From Flaccisagitta enflata (taxonomy: Eukaryota; Chaetognatha; Sagittoidea; Aphragmophora), in the NCBI GenBank assembly GCA_965153355.1, contig OZ231128.1:15190001-15254000 (forward strand): a stretch of 64,000 nt of DNA. Direction: 5' to 3'. Below, piece by piece: positions 1 to 10,367 of the stretch. The position numbers and the translations under genes were made by a program. The notes below the pieces were generated by a model. That model searched no databases. It was not told the origin of the DNA and saw only the letters and a program-made list of their open reading frames with translations. Within the stretch, counting starts at the first letter, position 1; every line of letters begins with the position of its first letter.

Positions 1-79
1 TAAGAACAATTTGAGCCTTAAATCACTCTATAAACAAGAACATCGAGCCTCGGAAAAACGTAACATGTTCTCATATAAA

Positions 80-271
80 CAAGGCCGGATACTAGGCTAC
101 CCCAGTCGCGTGTGGGTAGGCAGGGGCTGTACTTGAGGCCACTTGGATCATTTGGGTAGGAGCAGTAAGGCCAAAGGCCGCAAAAAAAAAAAAAAAAAAA
201 AAAGACTAAAGTGTGAAAGATGGTCCGACGGATTGACAAAGCGGGGTGTAAGTCGCGTAGCACGCGACTAA
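80..271 (+). mobile_element. Hairpin element, variant B
   Basis: It opens with ACAAGGCCGGATAC and a GTCGCGTGTGGG partner motif, and closes with a GTCGCG-TAG-CACGCGAC hairpin followed by CTAAAA. A poly-A run lies mid-element at 181-203, and the GGTCCGACGGA array is short. There is no coding capacity. The architecture matches the other copies in this window. Assignment to Helitron/Helentron-like non-autonomous elements is inference from structure. Confidence 0.7.
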
Positions 272-280
272 AAAAAGGAG

Positions 281-700
281 TACACTTTCTTTTTTTTATA
301 AGAGACTAGTTTATAAGAGACATGAGCCTGAGATTTGCCAAAATTCTAAGAACAACATAAGAAACAGTCCAGGCTGAGATTTAGTCTTGGCCATTTTCAA
401 AAGAACTTTTTTTTCAGTTTCTTATTTAAAACCTAAATTTTTCAGAAATATAAGTTTTTTATTATTAAAAATGACTTTTTTGCCTATGAAATCAGGCATT
501 TAAAAAAAAACAAAATATGATGATCATCAAGTTTAAGATACAATTGTTATAAATAAGGTATTTTTATACGATTTTTATATTTGTAAACATCGGAGAAATT
601 AAGAACACTTAAAGAGAATTTCAGGCTGAAAATGGCTGAAAAATTAAGAACACCCAGGCTGATTTCAAAAAAGTTGTCTCTTATAAAAAAAAAAGTGTAT
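281..700. mobile_element. MITE with TATAAGAGAC terminal inverted repeats
   Basis: The left end reads TACACTTT, a T-run, then ATAAGAGAC (281-306). The reverse complement closes the element at 676-700. The interior is AT-rich and non-coding. A second copy starts near 63909 and runs off the window. The superfamily is unassigned. Confidence 0.6.
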
Positions 701-1312
701 TATGTTGAATGGACAAATTTTGATGGAGACTAAATAAGAGATGTTGACTTTTCATGGCTACCCCTAAAACGCCCCTAGAAGGCCCTTGTTTGGTAGCATG
801 TGATTAACGTTTCCTGACTACATGTTTTTTATTTGCGATCTGTTGATCTAGATGATATGATGAAACCAGAATCTTGACCACTCAATAGAGAGCGGCAATG
901 CAAACATTTTGTCGCCCAGCGCTTTCATATTGGTTGGCTTCTATTTTGAATTTTCAGAATGTGAGTACCCTGTCATTTTGCTGTTGCTATGATACTATTA
1001 AAATTGATAAATGTTGCTGTTTGATATATTTCTTTTTATTTTTTGACTGCTGTTGAAAAGAAGAATGTGGGTACCCTGTCATTTTGCTGTTGCTATGATA
1101 CTATTGAAATTGATAAATTTCGATGTTTGATATATTTCTTTTACTTTTTTCGACTTTTGTTGGAAATAAGAGGCAAACATTTTAATAAGAAGAGGTTGGA
1201 AGAAATCACCACCATGAGGAGCACATGGGGTTTGCCAAGCTAGTCAGTTTTTCTCCACTCCCCAGCAGCTAAATCTTATGAAAACCTAGAAAGAATTAAT
1301 TTCCTTGCATTC
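700..1312. repeat. AT-rich spacer with a 106-bp tandem duplication
   Basis: The segment from 959 is repeated from 1065 with about 90% identity (shared core GTACCCTGTCATTTTGCTG). Nothing else is recognisable in the stretch. A short open frame at 1043-1243 is not supported by any splice signal or motif. Confidence 0.65.
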
Positions 1313-1314
1313 TA

Positions 1315-2952
1315 CAGTAAGATGAAAGCTAAGACGACCAAGACTAGAGGATAGATTTTAGGTGTTTTATTTTGATTTGATTTATAAAAAAATAGGATTT
1401 ATATTAATTAAAGATTGTTTTATTATTTGAATATATTTGCTTATAATTTGAATTCATCAAGTTTTGATTATTCAATGTTCTAGCTTAATTTATTAGATTA
1501 AGCAAAAAATTTTATATAATTAATAAAAAAATTACTGTATTTCTTGCATTTATCGCCCCCTCTTTGATTATCGCCCCCCCCCTTTTTTTCTGAAATAATA
1601 AGCTAGAGATAAAAGTGATTTTTCAGATAAATCATAAAAAAATTCATGGGTAATTAGATTTTTTGGTAAAAAAACATATGGGAATAAGATGCAATATAAT
1701 AAAATATTCTCTTTTTTATTGATTTATTGATTTGAATTATAAAAAAATTGTAAAAAAGTGTGAATTTCATAAAACATTATTCGGACATTAATGAATAAGG
1801 GGTGCTAATTGCAGGTTTAAAATGACAATGTTTAATTTTAATTTCAATAGTCGCAAAAGCGTTAGATGGTCAGCGGTACCCGTTGCCCCTAAGTGAGTAT
1901 ATGTGGGTGTGTGATGGTGAGAGGGGCAGCGGCCCCGAAGGGGCCGATGACCTATGCTTAGTGAGTTTTGAAGGTCTAGGATTGAATTTGTGCATCAATA
2001 ATGGGATTTGAACCTCAAGGCTGGGATATGAGCCTCGAGGCTGGGATTTGAGGCTTGAGGCTGGGATTTGAGGCCTTAGTCTGGGATATGAGGCTTTAGG
2101 CTGGGATTTGAGACTTGAGGCTGTTATTTGAGCCTCAAGGCTGGGATTTGAGACTTGAGGCTGGGATGTGAGGCTTTAGGCTGTGATCTGAGGCTTTAGG
2201 CTGGGATTTGAGACTTGAGGCTGTTATTTGAGCCTCAAGGCTGGGATTTGAGACTTGAGGCTGGGATGTGAGCCTTGAGGTCAGGATAGGGGCCACTAGA
2301 CTGGGATTTGAGCCTCAAGGTTGGGATTTGAGCCTCAAGGTTTGGATTTGAGCCTAAAGGTTGGGATTTGAGCCTCGAGGCTAGGATTTAGGCATTGAGG
2401 CTAGAATTTGGGCCTCAAGACTAGGATTTGGGCCTCAAGGCTAGGATTAGGGCCCCAGGGCCAGGATATGAGCTTCGAAGGGGGTGGACGGAGAAGAAGA
2501 AGAAGGAAAAATTTCCCCTATGTGTGAAAGCATAGGTCATCGGCCCCTTCGGGGCCGCTGCCCAAAAGCGCTCGGGGCACTAATTACAAGAAAGACGGTA
2601 GCTCAATCGGACTATTTTTATAGGTTGTATACTTATTTTCAGCTTTGCTTAGATATTGAATAACATAATTATTTTATTTGAAAAATAGGTTTAAAACTTA
2701 TAGAAATAGTTTGATTGAGCTGATTTTTTTAAAAATTACATATGATTTTAAGCTTGATCTGATAAGCTACGTTTGAGCATTGAAAAATAAAGTCTTGATG
2801 ATATAGAGTCACAAGTTAAAGAATGACCAAAATTAATATATTCAAGCAATAGAGTAAATCAGTGTAAATTTCAATTTTTTTATAAGTCAAATAAAATCAA
2901 GATACTTAAATTCAATCCTCCGGTATAGGTCATCTTTTCTCCCATCGTACTG
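1315..2952. mobile_element. Mariner-like MITE, interrupted
   Basis: The ends read CAGTAAGATG...CATCGTACTG and are flanked by TA on both sides. The terminal repeat continues inward as a conserved GACTAGAGGATAGATTT-type block. The same ends occur intact at 57455-58054. This copy is swollen by other repeats, including the minisatellite element at 1847-2567. No transposase is present. Confidence 0.6.
1847..2567 (+). mobile_element. Minisatellite element, subfamily 1
   Basis: It begins AATAGTCGCAAAAGCGTTAG and GGTCAGCGGTACCCG, then GGCAGCGGCCCCGAAGGGGC. About 24 degenerate ~20-bp units (TTGAGGCTGGGATTTGAGCC type) fill 1965-2480. It ends with the inverse of the palindrome block (CATCGGCCCCTTCGGGG) and CTGCCCAAAA. 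The two palindrome blocks form a long inverted repeat around the array. It is non-coding. Confidence 0.75.
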
Positions 2953-3210
2953 TAACATTTAAAAGAATCCGTTCAGTTGGACCTTTTTACAGGATTTCTT
3001 GTCAGTTTTTCAGTCATAGTAATTGATGAGTCCTTTTGTCAGTCTGTCTATTGGTCAGTAACATTGTCGATCTGTGAATTACGCATTATGGCCCCTACCC
3101 GACTGCTCACAACTGAAGTGTGGTATACCGGTTATGTTTGGTTAACACCCAAATCATGCAATTACTAGAAACGTGAAAAAATATCTGATTGTATTGTCTC
3201 AAAAATTAAA

Positions 3211-3409
3211 CTAGGCTGGATACATGCCCCCCCCCCTCGGTCGCAGGCGGGTGGGCAAGGTTTGTTTTTGAGGTTAGTCAGGTCACTTGATCATTTAGTT
3301 AGGAGCAGTGAGGCAAAAGGCCGCACAAACCCCAAACAAGTTAAGGGTGACCGACGGACTTAGAGACCGACAAAGTGGGGTGAACAGATGCGTAGCACGC
3401 GAATAGAAA
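3211..3409 (+). mobile_element. Hairpin element, degenerate variant B
   Basis: The left end is CTAGGCTGGATACATG with a C-run. GGTCGCAGGCGGGTGGGC follows, then AAAGGCCGCA, a GACCGACGGAC stretch and a decayed terminal hairpin GATGCGTAGCACGCGAATA. More diverged than the copy at 80-271. Confidence 0.6.
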
Positions 3410-3534
3410 TAAGAATAATGCCCGACCCGATGAAATGAATTTTCTTGAGTTTTGATAACCCTTGAAAGCTGCAACCCTCTCTCCCCCCTCCTCCCCGACA
3501 CCTCAGTATTGATAGCACTCTGCTGTATTTATAG

Positions 3535-3945
3535 TTGTATTCTTAGATGCATACTACACCACTCTACACCCGTCTGTCCATTGATCCGTCCATCAGTCCG
3601 TTAATCCGTCCGTACATCCATCCGTCTGTCACACTTACTTTTTGGCCGCGGCCTCGGAGGGGCCAATGACACATTATTCTACATTTGGCAATTTTGTTTC
3701 TCCGCTTCTCCGTTAAATATCGTCCCCCCCTCGAGCCATTCTAGATCTAGGACTCAATCAGCCCTCAAACTAGCTCCTCCAGACCTCAAATTAGCCTTCT
3801 CAGACCCGATATCAGCCCTTCTAGGCCTCAGATCGGCTCTTCCAGACCTCATATCGGCCTTCTCAGACCTGAAATCAGCCCTCTCAGGCCTCAAACCAGC
3901 TCTGCCAGACCTCACATAGGCCTTTTCAGGTCGCCCAAGGGCAAT
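3535..3945. repeat. Degenerate minisatellite-element remnant
   Basis: A CCGTCC-rich tract (3570-3630) leads into GGCCGCGGCCTCGGAGGGGC, a decayed form of the palindrome block. About a dozen ~22-bp units of TCAGACCTCAAATCAGCC type follow, up to the GTGGTCAGCGATACCCG start of the next copy. Confidence 0.5.
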
Positions 3946-4418
3946 ATGTGGTCAGCGATACCCGTTGCTGTGTAAATCGGAATGAGCGGAATGAGAGGAA
4001 GCAGGGCAGCGGCCCCAAAGGGGACAAAGTCCTGTAGAATACAGGGGGACTTTTGATTGTCTGTCCGTCCGTCCATCTGTCCGTCAGTCCCCCCCAGGCC
4101 CTCTCAGGCCTAAAATCTGCCCTCTCAGGCCTGAAATCTACCCTCTCAGGCCTGAAATCCGCCCTCTCAGGCCTTTATTCTGCGTGGGCGGGGAGGACAC
4201 GTCTCAGGCCTGAGTGGGCAGATTTCAGGCCTGAGAGGGCAGATTCAAGGCCTGAGAGGGCAGATTTCAGGCCTGAGAGGGCATATTTCAGGCCTGAGAG
4301 GGCATATTTCAGGCCTGAGAGGGCCTGGGGGGGGACTAACAAATGGACGAACGGACAAACAAAAGTCCCCCTGTATTCTACAGGACTTCGTCCCCTTTGA
4401 GGCCGCTGCCCAAAAAAA
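3946..4418 (+). mobile_element. Minisatellite element, subfamily 2
   Basis: An outer inverted repeat of about 50 bp (GCAGCGGCCCCAAAGGGG with GTCCTGTAGAATACAGGGGG; inverse at 4365-4418) encloses two oppositely oriented arrays of an 18-20 bp unit. Units read CTCAGGCCTGAAATC before 4180 and the complement GGCCTGAGAGGGCAGATTT after it, so most of the element folds on itself. The open frames crossing it on both strands are products of the array and are not genes. Confidence 0.75.
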
Positions 4419-4762
4419 GGCCTTTCAGGCCTCAACCAAGCTCTTCCAGACCTCAAATCAGCCTTCTTTTGCCTGAAATCTGCACATTCAGGCCTCAAAT
4501 TAGCCCTCCTATGCTTAAAATAAGCCCTTGCAGACCTGACCTGACTCAAATCAGCCCTCGTAGACCTGAATTTAGCCTCTCAGGACTCAGATCAGCCCTA
4601 TGTGGAATTGTAGGTTATTCGCCTTAGCGTTAGGTCTAGGGTGGGCTAGGATTTACATGTAAGAGTCCAAATCAGCTAGAATTGAAGCTTCACTTCGGCG
4701 GAGGATTAAAAAAGAAAAAGAAAAAAAAAACAAAAGACGGCAAAAAATTTGTTGAACATAGC

Positions 4763-5335
4763 CTGTTTTTAGGTGCGCCATAGCACCTCTAAAACTAGCT
4801 GTGTCTGTCCGTTTGTTGGTCGGTCGGTTGGTCGGTCACGCTTGAGTTGAAAATCTCAAAAAGAAGCAAAAATCACTGGAAATGATTCAAAAATATGCTA
4901 GGATGATTCCCAGATGTGCCATAGCACCTCTATAGGAGGCTCTGTCCGTCTGTCCATCTGTCGGTCACGCTTGAATGAAAAATCGCTGAAAATGTTTGAA
5001 ATCATTTGAAAACTCATTTTGTTCATCATTGATAATACTTGTCATTTCATTCTCTGAAATAATCAGCTTTGGTTAGGTCTGATCAAGCTGAGAATAGGTC
5101 GGATAGGTCTGGTGATAGGTCGAATAGAGCTCGAGATAGGTCTGATAGAGCTCGGGATAGGGCTGATACTGATAGAGCTCGGAAATTGTCTGATAGAGCT
5201 CGGGATAGGCCTGTTAGAGCTCGGGATAGGTCTGAAAGAGCTCGGGATAGGTCCAAGAGAGCTAGGGATAGGTCTAATAGAGCTAGGTATAGGTCTAAGA
5301 ATCAATAACGCCCGGCGCACCGTCTTGTTCACGTC
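4763..5335 (-). mobile_element. Hairpin element, variant C, with internal 20-bp array
   Basis: The hairpin end is TTTAGGTGCGCCATAGCACC. A second hairpin-like start lies at 4908-4930. The far end carries the partner GGCGCACC followed by GTCTTG. About ten units of GAGCTCGGGATAGGTCTGAT type fill 5090-5300. Open frames on both strands across the array are artefacts. Confidence 0.7.
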
Positions 5336-5409
5336 TGCTTAAGTGCCTGACTAGCCGTTATAAATAAATGGTTGTAAAAAGTCTTTTGTTTTTAAGACTT
5401 TATAGCGGG

Positions 5410-5505
5410 TTTTCAATTTAGGGTTAGGGGTGGGGTTAGGGTAAGAGATGATATTAGGGTCAGGGTTAGGGACGGGGTTTGTGTTAGGGCTAAGGGTTGG
5501 CTAGA
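5410..5505. repeat. Degenerate TTAGGG-like interstitial tract
   Basis: Several TTAGGG, TTAGGGG and TAGGGTCAGGG words occur within about 90 bp. They resemble decayed animal telomere repeat, but could be ordinary G-rich simple sequence. Confidence 0.35.
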
Positions 5506-5795
5506 TTTTGATGATGGCCTGAAGCTACTCAAATTAAAGTTTCGCTCTGGCAGAGGATTCGGAAAAAAAAACAATCAAAATTGTGCAGAAAACCATTCAA
5601 AACTTTCAGAAAACACTGTATCGACAAATGTGGGAGACCGACAGACTTGCGCCGAGAGTCGAGAGGCTAAGACAAAAGCATTAAGAACTTTCGATTGACA
5701 TTTTGATGAATGAATTGTTGAATGAATGAAAGAATGAGTGGATGAATAAAACAGGTCTGAAATTGTGTGCGCAAACTGCCGTGTGTTGCCTTCAC

Positions 5796-5885
5796 TTGGT
5801 CAATACAGCACACTGGGAGCTCAATGTGTGGCACCACGTCTGAAAATTTGCTGCCACCTTCATGGCGCTTTCTGATATGCTTCTG
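5796..5885 (-). CDS. Candidate exon, zinc-finger-tail-like (unrecognised)
   Basis: On the minus strand a good acceptor (GGTTCCTCAG, pyrimidine-rich upstream) opens a 30-codon stretch. It starts QKHIRKRHEGGSKF and continues VVPHIELPVCCIDQ. The HIRKRH string resembles the second half of a C2H2 finger. A possible donor is CAA|GTGAAG; without it the frame runs on to 5667 in lower-complexity sequence. No neighbouring exon was found, so this could be a gene fragment or chance. Confidence 0.3.
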
Positions 5886-6112
5886 CTGAGGAACCACGAA
5901 AACATGACAATTGTCTTTTTGTTGGTTTCTAGTCGCATGCTACCCCAAATCACCCCTTTATCACCTAATATTCATATACACAGATCCCCAGATCCTAACC
6001 CCAAAGAAATAAGTATGTACCTCTCACGCCCAAAATACCCTCTTATCACCACTTATGACGGCAAATTTCTGTAGGAAAATTAGCGTCTCACCATTTTTTT
6101 TTTTTGCGCCAG

Positions 6113-6268
6113 TTTCGGCCGGACACACGGCATCCAGTCGCGGACGGTTGGGCAGGAGCAGTAATGCGAAAACCGCTCGGAATTCAACAAAATTTGTGAC
6201 CTACCGACGCACCGACCTACTGACCAACACAGCAGGGTGTAAAGTCGCGTGTCCGCGATTAAAAACAA
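6113..6268 (+). mobile_element. Hairpin element, variant F
   Basis: GGCCGGACACACGGC is followed by partner CAGTCGCGGACGG. A CTACCGACGCACCGACC array leads to the terminal hairpin GTCGCGTGTCCGCGAT and TAAAAA. The partner GTCGCGGAC matches the hairpin's right arm in inverse, as in other variants. Confidence 0.7.
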
Positions 6269-6412
6269 CCCACTTAAAAAGTATTAAAAACAAAAGACCT
6301 CGTCCACTACAGAAGATGAGTACCCATATCACCACCAATTCACCTTTATTGATAGACCAAGAGGCTGGTAGAGCGCGTTGTACGCATCTGAAATGCATTG
6401 TCCTTTTTTTTT

Positions 6413-6582
6413 TGGTTGCGGACACGCAACTATTTATAAGATCTCTCGCAACTCTATGTATAAGAGGCTTTGTCCGTCCGTCGCGTTGGTCTGTCGGTCC
6501 ATCAGCACGAATCGAAAAGTGGGAAAATGCGCATATCTGTCCCTGCCCATCTGTCCGCAACTGATGGCCGTGTATCCGGCCT

Positions 6583-6585
<3 letters not shown>
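6413..6585 (-). mobile_element. Hairpin element, variant A
   Basis: Starts with hairpin GTTGCGGACACGCAAC, then TATAAGAGGCTTTGTCCGTC. The partner TCCGCAAC sits near the far end, which reads GCCGTGTATCCGGCCTTGT. The far end runs directly into a TC microsatellite. Confidence 0.75.

Positions 6586-6661
<76 letters not shown>
6586..6661. repeat. (TC)n microsatellite
   Basis: Uninterrupted TC dinucleotides abutting the GGCCTTGT end of the preceding hairpin element. The flanking stretch 6662-6800 looks like another decayed hairpin-element left end (TGGATACACAGCC). Confidence 0.9.
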
Positions 6662-6664
<3 letters not shown>

Positions 6665-6800
6665 TTATTAATTCTCAATCTGGATACACAGCCAATGCCA
6701 ACGGGTGGGCAGGGGTGGAAGTGTACATATTCACACATTCTAGCTTAGTGGACATATTAAGAGACGTACAAACAGACATGAACAGCCACAAAGAAAAAAC

Positions 6801-6932
6801 AGGGCCGGATACACAGCAATACAGTCGCGGACGGTTGGGCTGGAGCAGTAGAGCAAAAACCGCTCGGAATTCAAGAATGTTACTGGAGGGACCGACGGAC
6901 CAACCGACACGGCAAGGTGTCCGCGACTAAAA
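6801..6932 (+). mobile_element. Hairpin element, variant F, short
   Basis: GGGCCGGATACACAGC, partner CAGTCGCGGACGG, GGACCGACGGACCAACC array, then a one-sided GTGTCCGCGACTAAAAA end. The left half of the terminal hairpin appears lost. Confidence 0.65.
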
Positions 6933-7510
6933 ACAAGAATGAAAATATTTATAAATATATATATTTGAAATCAAAAAGAATAGACTAAGCTAAGCAAGGT
7001 AAATGAGCTAAAATGCTCAAAATGACAGATGAGCAGCTGTGCTCATAAACATATTTTTTTTTTTGTATTTGCATGCTCAAGTGAATATAAATACACTCCT
7101 TTATTGATCCTACACAAAACCATAAAAAAAAAATGAATTCAAATTCGAATTTTTCGTAAATAAATCTTTAAAAAATCATAGCGCGAAAAATATTTGTCGT
7201 AGAGCATTCTGCTTGGCGCCAAATGAATGAGAATTATGGAATTTACTTACCTTATCAGTTTCATTGGAGGCTTCATTCGCTCGGTGGAGAGCCACAACTT
7301 CCCCATAAGAAAATGAAAACCCTGTTTCTCTCGAATACATCAAAAAGTCGAACACTGACTACGACTTTTTTCCCGATAAAGCACGTAACTTAAAACACTG
7401 CGAGTCCATACATTTAGCGTGGTCATTGTGGGATGTGATCTAGAAGATTTTGGCATCGCCACTCGGGCATATGTGGTATATATTTAAGGTATCTCACTAA
7501 GACTCAATAT
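6933..7510. other. AT-rich intergenic or intronic spacer
   Basis: No exon, RNA gene or repeat family could be recognised. AGCTAAAATGCTCAAAATGA-type words near 7000-7050 are mildly repetitive. Confidence 0.5.
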
Positions 7511-7512
7511 AA

Positions 7513-8022
7513 CAAGGCCGGATACACGGCTACCCTAGTCGTGTGCAGGTGGGCAGGAGTAGTGCTGGAGAAGGTGACTAGGGCATCTGGGCAGGAGCCG
7601 AATGCTCAAAAAGCTCAAAAACGCTTATAAAGTAAATAGTCGCAAAAGCGTTAGATGGTCAGCGGTACCCGTGCCCTGCTTAAGTAGGTTGTGGTTGAAG
7701 TTGAGGGGGAGCAGGGCAGCGGCCCCGAAGGGGTCGATGACCTACGCTAGAGAGTAGAATCTGGGCCTTGGGGTTGGGATGTAGGCCTTGAGGGTGGGAT
7801 TTGGGCCTCAAGACTGGGATATGGGCCTGGAGGCTTGGATATGGCCCTGGAGGCTGGGGGAGGGCGGGTACGGACATGAAGGAGAAGAAGGAGAAAACTC
7901 CCCATATGTGTGAAAGCATAGGTCATCGACCCCTTCGGGGCCGCTGCCCAAAAGGGGACCGACCGACCGACCAACTGACCAACCGACATAGCGGAGTGTA
8001 GAGTCGCGTAGCACGCGACTAA
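7513..8022 (+). mobile_element. Hairpin element, variant B, carrying a nested minisatellite element
   Basis: Left end ACAAGGCCGGATACACGGC. Right end GACCGACCGACC array plus hairpin GTCGCGTAGCACGCGAC and TAAAG. The middle is interrupted at 7635-7953 by a minisatellite element. The uninterrupted relative at 16529-16721 supplies the empty site. Confidence 0.75.
7635..7953 (+). mobile_element. Minisatellite element, subfamily 1, nested
   Basis: Starts TAGTCGCAAAAGCGTTAG and ends GGCCGCTGCCCAAA. A short array of GGGCCTTGGGGTTGGGAT-like units lies between inverted palindrome blocks. The join AAAGTAAA|element|AGGGGACC compared with AAAGTAAAAGGGGAC in the empty relative shows insertion into an A-run with no evident target duplication. 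Confidence 0.75.
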
Positions 8023-8024
8023 AG

Positions 8025-8543
8025 AATAGTCTCAAAAGTGTTAGATGATCAGCAGTAGCCGCACTCAGCCTAAGTAAGTTGTGCTTGAAGTTAAGGTGGA
8101 GCAGGGCAGCGGCCCCAATGCTTTCATGCAGGGGAATTTTGTCCTCCTCCTCCTCCTCCTCCTCCTCTGTAGGCCCCCCCAACTTAGATCTTAGCCTCAA
8201 GGCCCAAATCCTAGTCTCGAGGCCCAAATCCCAGTCTCAAGGCGTAAATCCCATCCTTGAGGCTCAAATCCCATCCTCAAGGCTCAAACCCCACCCTAGA
8301 GACTGGAGTTTGTGCCTCATGGGTAGGATTTGGGCCTCAAGGGTGGGATTTGAGCCTTGAGGCTGGGATTTGAGCCTCAAGGATGGGATCTAGGCCTCTA
8401 GGCTAGGGTTTTGGGCCTTGAGGCATGGATTTTAGTGAGGGGGACGGACAAAGGAGAAGGAGGAGGAGGAGGAGGAGAAGGATGAGAAAATTCCCCTGTG
8501 TGAAAGCATAGGTCATTGAACCCTTCGGGGCCCCTGCCCAAAA
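8025..8543 (+). mobile_element. Minisatellite element, subfamily 1
   Basis: Starts AATAGTCTCAAAAGTG and ends CCCTTCGGGGCCCCTGCCCA. The array switches orientation: AGGCCCAAATCCCAG units up to about 8300, then TTGGGCCTCAAGGGTGGGAT units, so it can fold. CTC and GGA triplet runs mark the two turning zones. Confidence 0.7.
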
Positions 8544-8699
8544 GGGCTCTTAGATCTTGATGATAAGAACTACTTCTGTGTAACACATTGTTTCCATACT
8601 GTAAATATTGGAGTATTATCTTGCTCCTCCTCCTCCTCTTCCTCAGGGCAAGTATGGGCTGTGGAACACTTAAGTGAATATTCCTTTCAAACACAAAAT

Positions 8700-9620
8700 A
8701 TACATGTTTTGGTGCTGTTTAATCAAATGTCAAAGTGGTGAAGCCCAAATCATGTTCGATCGCATACACAAGTAGTGATTTTTTTCAAATAAATTTTTAT
8801 TCATTTATCGTGTTTCTTCTAAATGGGCGCTTACAAAATCAGTATCTAACATTGCTATCTTACAAAAAAAGACTTCCGTTTACGACTTTTTTCCAGCCAA
8901 CGAGAGCCGCCTTTATTGGTAAGCCCCCCCCCCTTAATCACTATTGATTTGATCATTTTTCAAGAAAAGTGAAATAATCAAAGAGGAAATGAAAGAGTGG
9001 AGAAAATGCAGAATTAAGAAAAAAACTACTTTTAATCTTAATTTTTTCTGCCTTAACATTCCATTCTTTAGTCAAAACATAGTCTATCCTTACAAATATC
9101 ATGATTTTCCAATACAAATAACTGCCCTATTGGTAACAAAACTATGAAAGGAATTTTCGATTCCCATTGAATTCTATGGGTAACTTCAAGGTCAAAACAA
9201 CAAGCCCGACCGGCCAACGATGCGTCCGGGCCGTGTCTCTGCGTGTATTGATCATGTGACATATATGGAGAGACAGATGGACAAACGGATGGGTGAAACG
9301 GTTAAGTAATAAAGGAGGCTCTAAAAACATGTTGGTTGATCATTTGTTTCAGAATAGGATCACACCGAGGCCAAAAACAGCCAAGAAACGCGGTTTTTGC
9401 ACTTGCGTAACGGACATATGGACGGACGGACGGACGGACGGACCGACGGACGGACGGACGGACAGACCCTCTTATAGAGATGCGTTCCTGACGGACGCAT
9501 CTAAAAACGGAAGATGATGGAATTTTAACCAAAGAAAAACGCTCATCTTCATGATCTTCATATTGCATAAGCGGGACAATTTTTCCTATGCGAAGCATCC
9601 AACTGCCGTAGCCAAAATGC
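8700..9620 (-). mobile_element. Decayed 9-bp-TSD MITE remnant with nested hairpin element
   Basis: The right edge CCTATGCGAAGCATCCAAC matches the TIR of the MITEs at 28677, 47142 and 58085. The interior around 9090-9130 matches their ATCATGATTT block. A variant E hairpin element (9199-9504) is inserted. Confidence 0.45.
9199..9504 (+). mobile_element. Hairpin element, variant E
   Basis: Left end ACAAGCCCGACCGGCC with partner GATGCGTCCG at 9218. The tetranucleotide array GGACGGACGGACGG lies at 9420-9465. The terminal hairpin GATGCG...CGCATC is at 9479-9501. It is the uninterrupted relative of the copy at 19825-20779. Confidence 0.7.
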
Positions 9621-9630
9621 AAGATAGATT

Positions 9631-9870
9631 TTAGTCTCGTGCACGCAACTCTGTAACCCGTTATGTCGGTTGGTTGGTCGGTCAGCCACCATTTGCTTTT
9701 TTGGCGTTTTTAAAGCTTTTGGGCGCTCCTGCCCAAATTGTAAGTTAGCCTTTTAAATCACCGCTCCTGCCCACCCACACACAACTCCGCTAGCCGTGTA
9801 TCCGGCAGTGGTTTCATCACTACCCAAGCCCACCCACACCAGACTTGGGTAGCTATGTATTCGGCCTTGA
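9631..9870 (-). mobile_element. Hairpin element, variant B, with duplicated far end
   Basis: Hairpin side TTTTAGTCTCGTGCACGC, then a GGTTGGTTGGTCGGTC array. Two far ends occur in tandem, GCCGTGTATCCGGC near 9800 and GTATTCGGCCTTG at 9870. Confidence 0.6.
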
Positions 9871-9949
9871 TTCCCTTATCCCTCTTTCCTTCTCTCCCTC
9901 TTTCTGTTTGTCTTCTTCTGCCTCTGACTGTTTTCTCACTGCATGACTC

Positions 9950-10023
9950 TCTCTCTCTCTTTCTCTTTCTCTAATTCTTTTTCTTTCTCTCTCTCTCTTT
10001 CTTTCTGTCTCTCTCTCTCTCTC

Positions 10024-10062
<39 letters not shown>

Positions 10063-10075
10063 TGCTGATTTGGTC
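9950..10075. repeat. (CT)n and CTTT-rich microsatellite
   Basis: Dinucleotide CT with scattered TTT and TAT interruptions. Pyrimidine-rich sequence continues to about 10170. Confidence 0.85.
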
Positions 10076-10180
10076 GTCCTTTGTTACACTCATTCTGTCT
10101 CTCTCCCAATCTTTATTTTTCTTCCTTTGTGATTTGTCTATCTTTCTGCTACTATTTCTATCACCGACTCTTTCTTGTTT

Positions 10181-10367
10181 GTTGCATGCTACGCGACTCT
10201 ACACCAAGCTTTGTGTATCAATTCATTGGTTGGTTCAACCATGTTTTATTTTTCTGATTTTGAGTTTTTGAGATTTTTGGTCTCGCTGCCCCTGCCCAAA
10301 TGCTTTCGTGATCTCAAACCTCCTGCCCACCCGCCGGTAACTGGGGTAGCTGTGTATTTGGCCTTGC
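10181..10367 (-). mobile_element. Hairpin element, variant B
   Basis: Begins GTTGCATGCTACGCGACTC and ends GGTAGCTGTGTATTTGGCCT. The end abuts a 900-bp CT tract, like the copy at 6413-6585. Confidence 0.65.

Noticed and set aside
4053-4400. Leu/Ser-rich frame across an inverted array
   Set aside because: Open on both strands due to the palindromic minisatellite; no protein features.
9420-9470. GACGGACGGACGG arrays as independent microsatellites
   Set aside because: They always occur at a fixed place inside hairpin elements, so they are part of those elements.
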